Notes: a model not told the origin generated them from the sequence alone. A stretch of 64,000 bases of DNA from Alphaproteobacteria bacterium (GCA_016869645.1 VGDO01000004.1:1-64000); one strand, 5' to 3'; positions 33,399 through 41,974 are shown, counted from the stretch's first letter. Translations and numbers: made by a program.

Positions 33399-34313
33399 CT
33401 ACATCTTCGCGGTGTCGCGCGCCTCTTCGAGCAGCCATTCGCGAAACGCGGTGATCTTCGGCCGGTCGGCCGTCGTCGGCGGACAGACGACGTAGTAGCC
33501 GTAGCGGGTCGGCAGGCTGACGTCGAACGGCTTGACCAGGCGGCCCGCCGCGAGGTCCTCGGCGACCAGAACCGAGCGTCCGAGCGCCACGCCCATGCCC
33601 TCGATGGCGGCTTGCACGACCATGCTCGACTGAGAGAAGCCCGGTCCGCGGGTCGGGTCGACGCCCTCGACGCCAGCCGCCATCAGCCACATGCGCCAGT
33701 CTTCGCGCATGTCGTCATGCAACAGCGTGTGATGGCGCAGATCGTCCGGGCGGGTGAGCGGATGCATGCCCTCGAGCAGACGCGGGCTGCACACCGGGAA
33801 CACATCCTCCGACAGCAGGTGGTCGATGCGCAGACCCGGCCATCCGCCGCCGCCGTAGCGGATGCCCATGTCGATATCCTCGCGCGAGAAATCGACCATG
33901 CGCACGTCGAGGTCGGGATGGCGCTGGCGAAAACGACCGAGCCGCGGCATCAGCCACTTGGCCACGAACGACGCCACCGCAGTCACGGTGAGCACGCCGC
34001 CGCGCTCCAGCCGGCGCAACCGGTCGGTGCCGTCGATCAGGCGCTGGAAGCCATCGCGCACGGTCGGCAGATAGGCTTGGCCGGCATCGGTCAGAAGCAG
34101 AGAGCGATTGAGCCGGCGGAACAGCTTCAGTCCCAGCCAGTCTTCAAGCGCCTTGACCTGGTGGCTGACCGCCGCCTGGGTCACGTTCAGCTCCTGCGCG
34201 GCGCGCGTAAAGCTGAGATGGCGCGCCGCCGCCTCGAAAACGCGCAGCGCATTCAGGGGGGGGCAGCCTTGCAGCCATCCAATCAGATTATTTTTGCTTA
34301 TGCGAATTAGCAA
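33399..34313 (-). CDS. GcvA-like LysR regulator with apparent frameshift at its start
   Basis: A GcvA-type LysR protein: PPLNALRVFEAAARHLSFTRAAQELNVTQAAVSHQVKALEDWLG, then an effector domain with DIDMGIRYGGGGWPGLRIDHLL, typical of GcvA/AmpR-like regulators. As written, the only start in frame is a TTG at 34313, giving an atypical MLIRISKNNLIGWLQGC leader. An ATG at 34278 reads MAARLP, and with seven instead of eight C in the tract at 34256-34263 it would continue PLNALRVF, exactly the family N-terminus. So the real start is probably 34278 and the homopolymer carries an extra base. Confidence 0.85.
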   Translation of the reverse strand: MLIRISKNNLIGWLQGCPPLNALRVFEAAARHLSFTRAAQELNVTQAAVSHQVKALEDWLGLKLFRRLNRSLLLTDAGQAYLPTVRDGFQRLIDGTDRLRRLERGGVLTVTAVASFVAKWLMPRLGRFRQRHPDLDVRMVDFSREDIDMGIRYGGGGWPGLRIDHLLSEDVFPVCSPRLLEGMHPLTRPDDLRHHTLLHDDMREDWRMWLMAAGVEGVDPTRGPGFSQSSMVVQAAIEGMGVALGRSVLVAEDLAAGRLVKPFDVSLPTRYGYYVVCPPTTADRPKITAFREWLLEEARDTAKM

Positions 34314-34422
34314 GAAAGATCGTTTGTCGCACCCCCGAATTCAACATAACTATCTGTCCAACAAAGAGCTTGGTCGGCCCGATCAAGCCCTGCTCACACC
34401 AGGAAAAATTGGAGATCCGACT

Positions 34423-34710
34423 ATGAGTTTCACCCTGACCGGCGCCCCGCGGCCCGGCCCCCATGCCGGTTGGGCAGCCACCTGTGAAAGCTGGACCCCG
34501 ATTCGGACTGGACTGCTGAGCCGGATGTTCGGCGCCCTGCTTGCTTGGCAGGAGCGTGCCTTCGAGCGCCACCGCATGGCCGAACTCAGCGATCACACGC
34601 TGCGCGACATCGGCATGACGCGGGCCGATTTCGGCATCGCCTTCACGGCGGACGACCTCGGTCGCACGCGGTCGCGCTACGCAACGATCTGCACGGGAGA
34701 TATGACATGA
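34423..34710 (+). CDS. DUF1127 domain-containing protein (first of two)
   Basis: A 95-residue small basic protein. The DUF1127 part is residues about 35-75: LLAWQERAFERHRMAELSDHTLRDIGMTRADFGI. ATG 34423 is preceded by GGAG at 8 bases. DUF1127 proteins are short, arginine-rich and common in alphaproteobacteria; one (CcaF1 of Rhodobacter sphaeroides) is reported to bind RNA and to act in sRNA maturation. The stop overlaps the second DUF1127 ATG by four bases. Divergent from the LysR gene. Confidence 0.88.
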   Translation: MSFTLTGAPRPGPHAGWAATCESWTPIRTGLLSRMFGALLAWQERAFERHRMAELSDHTLRDIGMTRADFGIAFTADDLGRTRSRYATICTGDMT

Positions 34711-34919
34711 CCACCAAGATCATCGCACTCCACGGCCGCCACGTCGCCCGCGGCACGGGCGGGTTCATCAGCGCCCTCGTGGCGCGTCTGCTGCTCTGGC
34801 AGGAGCGCGCCGCCGAACGGCAGTACCTGTCCACCATGGCCGACCACGAGCTGCGCGATCTCGGCCTGTCGCGGGCCGACATCTTGCAGGAAGCAGCCAA
34901 GCCGTTCTGGCGTGCCTAG
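34707..34919 (+). CDS. DUF1127 domain-containing protein (second of two)
   Basis: A 70-residue paralogue: LLLWQERAAERQYLSTMADHELRDLGLSRADILQE is the complete DUF1127 core. ATG 34707 overlaps the previous TGA. The tandem pair and the immediately following structured element (34927-35050) probably form one transcript, which would resemble loci where a DUF1127 gene carries small RNAs in its 3' region. Confidence 0.88.
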   Translation: MTTKIIALHGRHVARGTGGFISALVARLLLWQERAAERQYLSTMADHELRDLGLSRADILQEAAKPFWRA

Positions 34920-34926
34920 AACGGCC

Positions 34927-35050
34927 GGGATAGAGTCGGGCGCCGCATTCATTGAGCCCAGCCGGATATTCCCTGCCGGCTTCCCTCCAGGCAGGTCACC
35001 CCCCACCTGCCTCATGGCAACCAGGCGAATGCGGCGCCCGCTCTATGCCC
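34927..35050 (+). ncRNA. Highly structured element behind the DUF1127 genes, candidate sRNA or 3'-UTR RNA
   Basis: An outer stem pairs GGG-ATAGAG-t-CGGGCGCCGCATTC (34927-34950) with GAATGCGGCGCCCG-CTCTAT-g-CCC (35027-35050): 14 plus 6 plus 3 pairs with one bulged base on each side. It encloses two hairpins, AGCCGG/CCGGCT (34960-34981) and AGGCAGGT/ACCTGCCT (34989-35012), the latter with loop CACCCCCC, and a single-stranded TTCCCTCC between them. The whole folds as a three-way junction with C/U-rich, anti-Shine-Dalgarno segments. It ends 10 bases before the rarD ATG. A transposon-like miniature inverted-repeat element is the alternative. Confidence 0.6.
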
Positions 35051-35060
35051 CCAGCGCTTC

Positions 35061-36002
35061 ATGAGGAGTTGGTTGGCGCAAGCGAGCGAACCCGGCCCCG
35101 CGCCAAACAGCTCTGGAGCCGGCGATCAGTCCACGGTCGGCTTGGCCTATGGCATCGCGGCCTTCAGTCTGTGGGCCGGCGTTCCCGTCTACTTCAAGCT
35201 GATCCAGAGCGTCCCCGCCTTCGAGACGCTCGCCCATCGCATCGTCTGGTCGGCCGTGCTCTGCGCCCTGCTGTTGCGCACGGCGGCGCGCTGGGCATCG
35301 GTATGGGCGATCTTCGCCGACCGCCGGCGCCGCGCCATATTCTGCGTGACGAGCGCCCTGCTGGCCGCCAACTGGCTGGTCTACATCTGGGCGATCAACA
35401 CCGACCGCCTGATCGACACCAGCCTCGGCTACTACATCAATCCGCTGTTCTACGTCATGCTCGGCCTGGTCTTCCTGTCCGAGCGGCTGCGTCCGTGGCA
35501 GTGGGTCGCGGTCGCGCTGGCCGCCATCGGCGTCGCCAACCTGACCTGGCATCTCGGCCATCTGCCGTGGATCGCGCTGTGCCTCGCGCTCAACTTCGGC
35601 ATCTACGGCCTCATCCGCAAGGTGGTGCCGGTGGGCGCGCTGGAGGGCCTGACCGCCGAGGCGCTCATCGTGTTGCCCTTCGGCATCGGATACCTGGCAT
35701 GGCTGTCGACCGACGCCAGCGCCGCACTGCCGGCGCGCGACCTGTCGATCCAGCTCCTGCTGCCGCTTGCCGGCGTCGCGACGGTGTTGCCGCTGCTGTT
35801 CTTCAACGAGGCGGCGCAGCGCCTCAGTCTCAGCACCATCGGATTGCTGCAGTACATCGGCCCGTCGGGCCATTTCGTGCTCGCCGTGTTCGTCTATGGC
35901 GAGCCCTTGACCGAGGCGCATCTCATTACGTTTGCCTGCATCTGGACGGCGCTCGTCATCTACTCGATTGACGGCTGGCGCGGCCGGCGCGTCGCAAGCT
36001 GA
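35061..36002 (+). CDS. rarD: RarD family DMT transporter
   Basis: A 313-residue protein with about ten helices. RarD signatures: GLAYGIAAFSLWAGVPVYFKLI, LAHRIVWSAVLCALLL, LLAANWLVYIWAINTDRLIDTSLGYYINPLFYVMLGLVFLSERL and NEAAQRLSLSTIGLLQYIGPSGHFVLAVFVYGE. RarD proteins are presumed metabolite transporters; E. coli RarD was linked to chloramphenicol sensitivity. ATG 35061 overlaps the sequence GAGGAG only downstream, so the ribosome binding site is poor, and the structured element ends just before it, which could influence translation. Confidence 0.93.
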   Translation: MRSWLAQASEPGPAPNSSGAGDQSTVGLAYGIAAFSLWAGVPVYFKLIQSVPAFETLAHRIVWSAVLCALLLRTAARWASVWAIFADRRRRAIFCVTSALLAANWLVYIWAINTDRLIDTSLGYYINPLFYVMLGLVFLSERLRPWQWVAVALAAIGVANLTWHLGHLPWIALCLALNFGIYGLIRKVVPVGALEGLTAEALIVLPFGIGYLAWLSTDASAALPARDLSIQLLLPLAGVATVLPLLFFNEAAQRLSLSTIGLLQYIGPSGHFVLAVFVYGEPLTEAHLITFACIWTALVIYSIDGWRGRRVAS

Positions 36003-36019
36003 ACCGGGGAGAATCAGAC

Positions 36020-36640
36020 ATGCTGCACCTCTACGACATGCTGTCGTCCGGCAATGCGTACAAGGTCCGCCTCATGCTCTGGCAGCTCGGCATGCCGTTC
36101 GCGCGGACCGAGATGGATATCCTCAATGGCGCGACGCGCACGCCGGACTTTCTCAAGGTCAATCCCAACGGCAAGATTCCGACGCTGGTGCTCGAAACGG
36201 GCGAAGCCCTGCCCGAGTCGAACGCCATCCTTTGGTATCTCGCCGAGGGCTCGCGCTTCGCGCCGGGCGACCGGCTCGGCCGCGCCCAGGCGCTGCAATG
36301 GATGTTCTTCGAGCAGTACAGCCACGAGCCCTACATCGCGGTTGCGCGCTTCTGGCTGCATTTCCCGGGCGTGCTCGACGACAAGCGCAAGGCCCAACTG
36401 CCCGATAAGCAGCGCGGCGGCTACGCTGCGCTCGACGTCATGGAGCGCCATCTGGCGCGCCACGACTTTTTCGCCGGCGGACGCTATTCGGTCGCCGATA
36501 TCGCGCTCTATGCCTACACCCATGTCGCCGGCGAGGGTGGCTTCGACCTCAAGCGCTATCCTAAGATCGGCGCCTGGCTCGAGCGCGTGCGCAGCCAGCC
36601 CGGCCACGTGCCGATCACCGAAGAGGGCAGCCCGCGATGA
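36020..36640 (+). CDS. Glutathione S-transferase family protein
   Basis: A 206-residue GST. The N-terminal thioredoxin fold has the catalytic-region serine in LSSGNAYKVRLML, the cis-proline motif NPNGKIPTLVLETG and the glutathione-binding LPESNAILWYLAEG. The C-terminal helical domain has YSVADIALYAYTHVA. GGGGAG lies ahead of the ATG. Substrate unknown. It overlaps the DinB gene by four bases (ATGA), so the two form one unit. Confidence 0.92.
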   Translation: MLHLYDMLSSGNAYKVRLMLWQLGMPFARTEMDILNGATRTPDFLKVNPNGKIPTLVLETGEALPESNAILWYLAEGSRFAPGDRLGRAQALQWMFFEQYSHEPYIAVARFWLHFPGVLDDKRKAQLPDKQRGGYAALDVMERHLARHDFFAGGRYSVADIALYAYTHVAGEGGFDLKRYPKIGAWLERVRSQPGHVPITEEGSPR

Positions 36641-37143
36641 CCCTCGACTACTTTCGGACCTTCGCGCGCTACAACCAGTGGGCCAACCGCCGGCTCTATG
36701 CCGCTTGCGCGCAACTGCCGGACGAGGAGTACCGCAAGGCGCGACCGGCCTTCTTCAAATCGATCCTCGGCGCGCTCAACCACCTGCTGGTCGGCGACCG
36801 CATCTGGCTCGGGCGAATCGACGGCAGAGATTCCGGCATCACGGCGCTCAACCAGATTCTCTACGTGGTATTCAGCGAGTTGTGCCGGGCCAGGGAGGCC
36901 GAGGATGAACGCCTCATTTCCATCGTCGACGGCCTGACCGAGCAGCGCGTGGCTTCAACCCTCGCCTACCGGCAGATCGTGTCGCCCGGCGGCGAGCAAC
37001 GCACGCCGATGCGCTTCGTGCTCGGGCATTTGTTCAATCACCAGACCCATCACCGCGGCCAGGTGCACGATCTACTGACGCAGACCGCCGTGCCGCCGCC
37101 GCCGCTCGACCTGATCCTCTATCTGCGCGAAGCGGGCAAGTAG
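36637..37143 (+). CDS. DinB family protein
   Basis: A 168-residue four-helix-bundle protein of the DinB/YfiT superfamily: FARYNQWANRRLYAACAQLPDEEY is the characteristic first helix, LGALNHLLVGDRIWLGR carries the first metal histidine and HLFNHQTHHRGQVHDLL the other two (His x3 His pattern). Family members are putative thiol-dependent metalloenzymes. Co-transcribed with the GST gene, with which a thiol-related role would fit. Confidence 0.9.
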   Translation: MTLDYFRTFARYNQWANRRLYAACAQLPDEEYRKARPAFFKSILGALNHLLVGDRIWLGRIDGRDSGITALNQILYVVFSELCRAREAEDERLISIVDGLTEQRVASTLAYRQIVSPGGEQRTPMRFVLGHLFNHQTHHRGQVHDLLTQTAVPPPPLDLILYLREAGK

Positions 37144-37161
37144 TCCGGTAGGACGTTGCCG

Positions 37162-37572
37162 CTAGAGGACTTCGACGCTGGCGCGTCGGGCGGCTTGTGC
37201 CAGCGCATCGTCGAGCGTGGCGAGCGGCAAGCCCGAACGCATCGCAAGCTCAAGATAGGTTGCATCGTACAGCGTCAGACCGTAGCGATCAGCAAGAGAC
37301 AGCGAATCTGTCCAGGCCCTGGACGGCGTCTCATCGTCGACAGTGATCGGTAGGGCGGCCAACTCGCGCAGAAACAGCGTTCGGTTCGACGTCGAAACGC
37401 GACGTCGCCTGCCGGCGACGAGGAGCGCATTGCCGATCTCGATCGGCCATAGGCTCGGAACGAGGCCGCCACCGGCTATGACGCGGTCAAGCGACCGTCC
37501 ACCGCCCGCAGGACGTTCATCGGGCATGAGCCAGGACAGAGCGACGGACACATCGAGCACGAGCGCAGCCAC
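37162..37572 (-). CDS. PIN domain toxin (VapC-like)
   Basis: A 136-residue PIN domain. Acidic positions: D7 (LVLDVSVALSWLMPDE), E45 (WPIEIGNALL), D102 (LTLYDATYLELAM) and D120 (LATLDDAL). The YDATYLELA helix is typical of VapC-type type II toxins, which are Mg-dependent RNases. Second gene of a two-gene unit, 9 bases after the antitoxin stop. Confidence 0.9.
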   Translation of the reverse strand: MAALVLDVSVALSWLMPDERPAGGGRSLDRVIAGGGLVPSLWPIEIGNALLVAGRRRRVSTSNRTLFLRELAALPITVDDETPSRAWTDSLSLADRYGLTLYDATYLELAMRSGLPLATLDDALAQAARRASVEVL

Positions 37573-37581
37573 TGCATTGAC

Positions 37582-37833
37582 CTATCGCTTGCCCTGGTCC
37601 CGGTAGGCTTTCCACTCGTCCCAGTCGAAACGACCCAGGTTCACCTTGCGGGCGAGCTTGCGCAGCCGACCCGCCGTTCGGCGCGCCGCTTCGACATCAT
37701 GGGATGGATGTGCCGGGGTCAGCAGGGCCACGACTTTGCCGCGCCGCGTGATCGTGATCGTCTCCCCGCGGGCAACCCGCGCCAGCAGCCGAGAGAACTG
37801 CGTCTTAGCTTCGAATGCACCGATTTCGGCCAT
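37582..37833 (-). CDS. Phd/YefM-type antitoxin (VapB-like)
   Basis: An 83-residue antitoxin. IGAFEAKTQFSRLLARVARGETITITRRGKVVALLTP is the complete Phd/YefM N-terminal DNA-binding fold. The C-terminal LRKLARKVNLGRFDWDEWKAYRDQ is the toxin-binding segment. It precedes its PIN toxin and probably represses the operon by binding the repeats just upstream (37847-37865). Confidence 0.9.
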   Translation of the reverse strand: MAEIGAFEAKTQFSRLLARVARGETITITRRGKVVALLTPAHPSHDVEAARRTAGRLRKLARKVNLGRFDWDEWKAYRDQGKR

Positions 37834-37846
37834 GACGTCTTTCTAT

Positions 37847-37865
37847 CTAGTCTGTTAACTAGTCT
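37847..37865 (-). promoter_or_regulatory. Direct-repeat operator of the Phd/PIN operon
   Basis: CTAGTCT occurs at 37847-37853 and again at 37859-37865, twelve bases apart, in a short AT-rich stretch directly upstream of the antitoxin ATG (37833). The segment also contains the palindromes GTTAAC and ACTAGT. This is the usual place for a toxin-antitoxin autoregulatory operator. A definite -10/-35 pair could not be chosen. Confidence 0.5.
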
Positions 37866-37902
37866 ATTATGATCTGCGGCAAATTCAAGCCGAAGATGCC
37901 GG

Positions 37903-38883
37903 CTACGACGCCGGCGTCAGGATCACCTTGCCGGTCGACTTGCGCTGCTTGAGCAGGTCGAGCGCAGGACCGGCCTCGGCCAAGCCCAGCCGGTGCGAGA
38001 CATGCGGCTTCAGCCTGCCCTCGGCGTACCAGTCGAGCAGCCGGGCCATCGAGCGCGCCATCCGCTCCGGCTCGCGCCGGCGGTAGGCGCCCCAGTAGAG
38101 GCCGATGACCGCGATGTTCTTGACCAGCAGGATGTTGGCCGGCACCTGCGCAATGCGCCCCCCGGCGAAGCCTACCACCACGATGCGGCCGTCCCAGTTG
38201 ATGCAGCGGAGCGAGGCGTCGAAGGCATCGCCGCCGACCGGATCGAAGATCACGTCGGCGCCGCGGTCGCCAGTGATCTCCTTCACCCTGGCGCGGATGT
38301 CTTCGCGCGCATAGTCGATCACATGATCGGCGCCGTGCGCCTTGGCGATCGCGAGCTTCTCGGGCCCGCCTGCCGTCGCGATCACGCTCGCGCCCATCGC
38401 CTTGCCGACCTCGACGGCTGCCAGCCCGACGCCGCCGGCCGCCCCGTGGATGAGCAAGGTCTCACCCGGCCGCAGATGGGCGCGCCAGTCGAGCCCGCCA
38501 TGGGCCGATCCGTAGGTCACCGGGAATCCGGCGGCGATGTCGGACGGCATGGTGTCGGGAATGGCGAAGCAATCCATGGCGCGCGCCAACGCAAAGTCGG
38601 CGAAGGCCCCTCGCTCGGTCAGCGCCAGCACGCGCGTGCCCGGCTTCGGATGGCTGACTTCCGGTCCGACCGCGTCGACCACGCCGGCCGCCTCCATGCC
38701 CGGCACGAAGGGCAGCTCCGGCTTGTCCTGGTATTTGCCGGCGATCAGCAGCGTGTCGGCGAAATTGACGCCGGCCGCGTGAACCCTGAGGCGCACCTGC
38801 CCTGTTCCCGGTTCGGGCTTGGGAACCTCGCCGACGGTGAGGCCCGAGGGCTCGCCCCAGCTCGTGCACAGCACGGCGCGCAT
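37903..38883 (-). CDS. NADPH:quinone oxidoreductase-like zinc-independent MDR protein
   Basis: A 326-residue medium-chain dehydrogenase/reductase. GroES-like domain: GTGQVRLRVHAAGVNFADTLLIAGKYQ and PFVPGMEAAGVVDAVGPEV. Nucleotide-binding motif IHGAAGGVGLAAVEVGKAMGASVIATAGG. No structural-zinc cysteine cluster is seen, as expected for the quinone reductase group. The C-terminus HRLGLAEAGPALDLLKQRKSTGKVIL is typical of NADPH:quinone oxidoreductases. The precise substrate is not determinable. Confidence 0.9.
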   Translation of the reverse strand: MRAVLCTSWGEPSGLTVGEVPKPEPGTGQVRLRVHAAGVNFADTLLIAGKYQDKPELPFVPGMEAAGVVDAVGPEVSHPKPGTRVLALTERGAFADFALARAMDCFAIPDTMPSDIAAGFPVTYGSAHGGLDWRAHLRPGETLLIHGAAGGVGLAAVEVGKAMGASVIATAGGPEKLAIAKAHGADHVIDYAREDIRARVKEITGDRGADVIFDPVGGDAFDASLRCINWDGRIVVVGFAGGRIAQVPANILLVKNIAVIGLYWGAYRRREPERMARSMARLLDWYAEGRLKPHVSHRLGLAEAGPALDLLKQRKSTGKVILTPAS

Positions 38884-38900
38884 TCAGGATCCGGCCTCGG

Positions 38901-39068
38901 TCAAAAGTCGCTGCAGCGACCGTTGCGCTCCCAATCGCCGTAGCGAGTGGGCTCCGGACCCTTCGGGCCGCCAATCTCGACCGGGGTCTTTTCCGGCTTC
39001 TTGGCGCGCGGGGGCTGACCGGCTTCGTCGGCCGGTTCGGGTGCGGGCTTGGGTTGCTGGGTGCTCAT
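38901..39068 (-). CDS. DUF1674 / SdhAF4-like protein
   Basis: A 55-residue protein whose C-terminus reads [25 protein letters not shown], the full DUF1674 signature shared with the succinate dehydrogenase assembly factor SDHAF4 (which aids flavinylated SdhA assembly). The N-terminal half is Pro/Lys-rich and probably disordered. ATG 39068 is chosen over an upstream in-frame start because the extra residues lie outside the family. It sits 17 bases upstream of the quinone reductase gene on the same strand and is divergent from htpX, a common alphaproteobacterial order. Confidence 0.88.
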   Translation of the reverse strand: MSTQQPKPAPEPADEAGQPPRAKKPEKTPVEIGGPKGPEPTRYGDWERNGRCSDF

Positions 39069-39131
39069 GCCGGCTAATATGGCACGATACGGCAGGGCGG
39101 CAAGCGCGGGCCCGTCTGCGCCCAATGTACG

Positions 39132-39161
39132 CTTGAAGAGCCGACCGGGCCGACATACCTA
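39132..39161 (+). promoter_or_regulatory. Possible RpoH-type promoter of htpX
   Basis: CTTGAA (39132-39137) is followed after 16 bases by CATACCTA (39154-39161), loosely like alphaproteobacterial heat-shock promoters (CTTG then a C/AT-rich -10 element). It lies about 60 bases upstream of the htpX ATG, and htpX is a heat-stress gene in many bacteria. The match to the -10 element is weak. Confidence 0.25.
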
Positions 39162-39220
39162 ATGGCTGCTTGCCCGGATGGCTTGGCCAGCGGGACACTC
39201 GCTGAAAGGCACATTCGCCT

Positions 39221-40159
39221 ATGAACTACGCTCGCACGGCACTTCTGCTCGCCGCTCTGACGGCGCTGTTCGGAGTGCTCGGATTCCTGATCGGCGGACC
39301 GGAAGGCATGCTGATCGCGCTCGGCATCGCCGTCGTGATGAACCTGTTCGCCTATTGGAACTCGGACAAGATGGTGCTGTCGATGTACGGCGCGCAGGAG
39401 GTCAACAAGGCCTCCGCCCCGGCACTGGTCGGCATCGTCGAGCAGCTCGCCGAGCGCGCCGAGCTGCCGATGCCGCGCGTCCACGTCTTCGAGAGCGATC
39501 AGCCCAACGCATTCGCCACCGGACGCAACCCGCAGAACGCCGCGGTCGCCGTGTCGACCGGGTTGCTCAACCGCATGAGCCACGAAGAGGTCGCGGGCGT
39601 GCTCGCCCACGAGCTCGCGCACATCCGCAACCGCGACACGCTGATCATGACCATCACCGCCACGATCGCCGGCGCGATCAGCATGCTCGCCAATGTCGGC
39701 ATGTTCATGGGCGGCGGCCAGGGCGGCAATCGCAATCCGCTCGGCGTCGTCGGCAGCCTGATCCTGGTGATCCTGGCCCCGCTCGGCGCGGCGCTCGTGC
39801 AGATGGCGATCAGTCGCACGCGCGAGTATTCGGCCGACCGCACCGGCGCGGAGATCTGCGGCAATCCCGAATGGCTCGCCTCGGCGCTCGAGAAGATCGA
39901 GGCCTACGGCCACTACGCGCACAACCACCAGGCCGAGAACAATCCGGCGACCGCGCACATGTTCATCATCAATCCCCTGCACCGCGGCGGCATCGACAAC
40001 CTGTTCTCGACCCATCCCAGGACGGCCAATCGCGTCGCCGCGCTGCGCGCGCTGTCGCAGGAATGGGACCGTGCCATGCGCGCCCGAGGGGGCGGATTGG
40101 GCGGCGGCATCGGCGCGCCGGCGCGTGCCCAGCGCGGCCGCGCGCGGCCCTGGAGTTGA
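39221..40159 (+). CDS. htpX: Zinc metalloprotease HtpX
   Basis: A 312-residue inner-membrane M48 protease for quality control of membrane proteins. Two N-terminal helices (7-25 and 30-46), the catalytic HELAH at 130-134 within [13 protein letters not shown], two more helices, and the third zinc ligand in [15 protein letters not shown]. The Gly/Arg-rich C-terminus is typical. Its TGA overlaps a TTG that begins the rsmB-like frame. Confidence 0.95.
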   Translation: MNYARTALLLAALTALFGVLGFLIGGPEGMLIALGIAVVMNLFAYWNSDKMVLSMYGAQEVNKASAPALVGIVEQLAERAELPMPRVHVFESDQPNAFATGRNPQNAAVAVSTGLLNRMSHEEVAGVLAHELAHIRNRDTLIMTITATIAGAISMLANVGMFMGGGQGGNRNPLGVVGSLILVILAPLGAALVQMAISRTREYSADRTGAEICGNPEWLASALEKIEAYGHYAHNHQAENNPATAHMFIINPLHRGGIDNLFSTHPRTANRVAALRALSQEWDRAMRARGGGLGGGIGAPARAQRGRARPWS

Positions 40160-41448
40160 GCACAGGAGCCGAACCGCTCGCAGCCCGCGCGGTCGCACTC
40201 GAACTTCTCGTCGACGTCATTCGTCGCAAGCGTCCGCTCGATACCGCGCTCGAGAGCCATGGCCGGCTCGGCGCGCTCGAGGCGCGCGACCGTGCGTTCG
40301 CCCGGCTGATCGTCGCCACTTGCCTGCGTCGCCTCGGCCAGATCGACGCGCTGATCGATGCGCTGCTGACCTCGCCGCTGCCGGCGCGCGCAGCCTCCGT
40401 GCGCGACGTGCTGCGCCTGGGCATGACCCAGCTGCTGTTCCTCGGCACGGCCGCCCATGCCGGCGTGCACAGCTCGGTCGAGCTCGTCGACCATGCCGGT
40501 TTCGAGGGCCACAAAGGCCTGGTCAACGCCGTGCTGCGCCGCGTCACGCGCGAGGGTGCCGAGCGGATCGTCGCGCAGGATGCAGCGCGGCTGAACACGC
40601 CGGATTGGCTGTGGGACTCCTGGCAAGCAAGTTATGGCGAGGCCGTAGCGCGCGCGGTGGCGGCCGCGCACCTGGCCGAGCCGCCTCTCGATCTCACCGT
40701 GAAGGACGACGCGCCCGGCTGGGCTGACCGCCTCAACGGCGCGCTGCTGCCGACCGGCACGATCCGCCTGCGCCAAGCCGGCCCGGTCGGCGAGCTCGCA
40801 GGCTATGCCGAGGGCGCCTGGTGGGTGCAGGATGCCGCCGCCGCGCTGCCGGCGCGGCTGCTCGGCGAGGTCGCTGGCCGCGCGGTCATCGACCTGTGCG
40901 CGGCACCGGGCGGCAAGACGCTCCAGCTCGCTGCCGCCGGCGCACGCGTCACCGCCGTCGACCGGACGGACAAGCGCCTCGCCCGCGTGCGCGCCAACCT
41001 CGCGCGCACCGCGCTGACCGCGCAATTGGTTGCCGCCGATGCGGCGGTGTGGCGCCCCTCGGAGCCGGCCGACGCCGTGCTGCTCGACGCGCCCTGCAGC
41101 GCCACCGGCACGATCCGCCGCCATCCAGACATCCCCTGGCTGAAGTCACCTGACGACGTCGTCAAGCTCGCGAGTGTGCAGGATCGCCTGCTGCTGGCCG
41201 CGATCGAGATGGTCAAGCCCGGCGGGATCATTCTGTTCTCGACCTGCTCGCTCGAGGCGGAAGAAGGACCCAAACGCATCGGAGCACTGCTCGCTGCCGG
41301 CGCGCCCGTCGTCGTCGAGCCCGTTTCGGTGCCCGGCTTGCCCGAAGCGGTGACGCCCGAGGGGTATCTGCGCACCCTGCCCAATCATCAGGCCGAGCTC
41401 GGCGGCCTCGACGGCTTCTTCGCGGCACGCTTGCGCCGCGCCGGGTAG
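40156..41448 (+). CDS. rsmB: RsmB/NOP family rRNA m5C methyltransferase
   Basis: A 430-residue protein: N-terminal NusB-like RNA-binding domain ([21 protein letters not shown] to about 135) and C-terminal methyltransferase domain with SAM motif [17 protein letters not shown], the release cysteine in [18 protein letters not shown] and the catalytic cysteine in [10 protein letters not shown]. It methylates C967-type positions of 16S rRNA in the family. The only start consistent with the NusB domain is TTG 40156, overlapping the htpX TGA (TTGA), so translation is probably coupled. Confidence 0.92.
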   Translation: MSTGAEPLAARAVALELLVDVIRRKRPLDTALESHGRLGALEARDRAFARLIVATCLRRLGQIDALIDALLTSPLPARAASVRDVLRLGMTQLLFLGTAAHAGVHSSVELVDHAGFEGHKGLVNAVLRRVTREGAERIVAQDAARLNTPDWLWDSWQASYGEAVARAVAAAHLAEPPLDLTVKDDAPGWADRLNGALLPTGTIRLRQAGPVGELAGYAEGAWWVQDAAAALPARLLGEVAGRAVIDLCAAPGGKTLQLAAAGARVTAVDRTDKRLARVRANLARTALTAQLVAADAAVWRPSEPADAVLLDAPCSATGTIRRHPDIPWLKSPDDVVKLASVQDRLLLAAIEMVKPGGIILFSTCSLEAEEGPKRIGALLAAGAPVVVEPVSVPGLPEAVTPEGYLRTLPNHQAELGGLDGFFAARLRRAG

Positions 41449-41533
41449 CTCTTCTCGGCCGTCCGGCATCGCGTTGAGGTGACGCGCAGGGCAGACTAGG
41501 ATCGCTGGCTGCGGCCAACATCAGGAGCGAGCG

Positions 41534-41974
41534 ATGCCCGAAACGCGCCCGGACAAGCGACAGGACAATCCGCCCGAATATCGGCACATCGACGAGCAGC
41601 CCTGGGAGATCCTCCGTTGGCCGGGGCAGCACAGCAAGATGCTGCTCCATCCGCGGCCGGAGCGGCCGACGGAGCCCAATGCCGGCCTGGTGCGCTACGA
41701 GCCCGGCTCCCATCATCCGCGCCACCGCCACGACTTCGCGCAAGTCTGGTACGTGCTCGAAGGCACGTTCAAGATCGGTGAGCGCGTGATCGGACCGGGC
41801 ACGATGGTGTTCCATCCCGATCCGCATTTCGAGGAGCCATTGTCGACCGAGACCGGCGGGCTGATGCTGTTCGTGCAGTATCCGGGGCCGACAACCGGTG
41901 GACGACCGATCTATGACGGCCGCTTCAACATGACCGAACGCAAGCCGGTCGAAGCCGAAAACGTCCGGGTCTGA
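41534..41974 (+). CDS. Cupin domain-containing protein
   Basis: A 146-residue single-domain cupin. Motif 1 is GSHHPRHRHDFAQVWYVLEG with two metal-type histidines and a later position; motif 2 is GTMVFHPDPHFEEP. Eight bases later a dihydroxyphthalate-decarboxylase-like gene begins, so the two are an operon and the cupin may act on a related aromatic or organic-acid substrate. AGGAGCGAGCG precedes the ATG. Confidence 0.85.
   Translation: MPETRPDKRQDNPPEYRHIDEQPWEILRWPGQHSKMLLHPRPERPTEPNAGLVRYEPGSHHPRHRHDFAQVWYVLEGTFKIGERVIGPGTMVFHPDPHFEEPLSTETGGLMLFVQYPGPTTGGRPIYDGRFNMTERKPVEAENVRV

Noticed and set aside
39178..40155. Upstream extension of the rsmB frame through htpX
   Set aside because: The translated part is a frame-shifted copy of htpX rich in Arg; the NusB domain starts only at 40156.
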